Below, piece after piece: positions 14,237 to 14,258 of a DNA stretch of 14,258 nt. Below the pieces are notes generated by a model. The model was given only the letters and a program-made list of their open reading frames with translations. It ran no database searches and was not told the origin of the DNA. Origin of the DNA: Prevotellaceae bacterium UBA1075 (GTDB lineage Bacteria; Bacteroidota; Bacteroidia; Bacteroidales; Bacteroidaceae); the NCBI GenBank assembly GCA_002316015.1, contig DCCS01000017.1, forward strand, positions 55,162 to 69,419. Direction: 5' to 3'. The stretch's first letter is position 1, and each line of letters opens with the position of its first letter. The translations under genes were made by a program, and so were the position numbers.

Positions 14237-14258
14237 TGCATCTGCCAACGCGGCGCAC

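Noticed and set aside
12629..14248. 539-codon minus-strand frame over the mfd 3' half
   Set aside because: Shadow of mfd; no recognisable motif, and it spans both hairpins at the right edge.
1..14258. CRISPR array, tRNA, insertion sequence, phage or toxin-antitoxin genes
   Set aside because: No spaced direct repeats, cloverleaf, transposase or small paired genes were seen on either strand; the window looks like stable chromosomal housekeeping and envelope genes.

Overview
The window is GC-rich (clearly above 55 % by eye) and looks like chromosomal DNA of a Bacteroidota bacterium, probably order Bacteroidales. The reasons are the protein families (a DUF5063 protein, a probable DUF4836 protein, a GPEGDF-type RsmE, a kinase/RapZ-C/nucleotidyltransferase locus) and a perfect match to the Bacteroidota -7 promoter box TAnnTTTG ahead of the first gene. 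Family names were assigned by eye; no search was run, and the genus is not determined. All nine convincing genes are on the + strand and tightly packed. No tRNA, rRNA, CRISPR array, insertion sequence or phage gene was seen.

Layout. Positions 1-202 hold no convincing gene. A -7 promoter box at 203-210 precedes a block with overlapping ends: DUF5063 protein (239-787), DEDDy 3'-5' exonuclease (771-1604) and PUA/SAM-dependent RlmI-like 23S rRNA methyltransferase (1597-2778). After 62 bp come a NupG-type nucleoside:H+ symporter (2841-4124) and, 12 bp later, the 16S rRNA methyltransferase RsmE (4137-4913). A Shine-Dalgarno sequence then leads a translationally coupled trio: a membrane-anchored DUF4836-like protein (4931-6292), an ABC ATPase with a divergent active site (6292-6963) and an FtsX/MacB-like permease (6960-8162). 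After a hairpin (8164-8186) comes a 751-residue fusion of a sugar kinase, a RapZ C-terminal domain and a MurU-like nucleotidyltransferase (8233-10488). A structured 184-bp gap containing a two-codon upstream reading frame precedes the transcription-repair coupling factor mfd (10673-14104). The last 154 bp carry two stem-loops.

How the genes fit together. The first block and mfd concern nucleic acids: exonuclease, two rRNA methyltransferases, nucleoside uptake and transcription-coupled repair. The middle block concerns the envelope. The fusion has the catalytic signatures expected of anomeric sugar kinase plus sugar-1-phosphate uridylyltransferase, i.e. peptidoglycan amino-sugar salvage of the AmgK/MurU type. 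A domain related to the glucosamine-6-phosphate-sensing part of RapZ sits between the two enzymes. It directly follows a membrane ABC module of the class that in other bacteria includes FtsEX. That fusion, and its possible link to the ABC module, is the most interesting content here; the joint function is inference.
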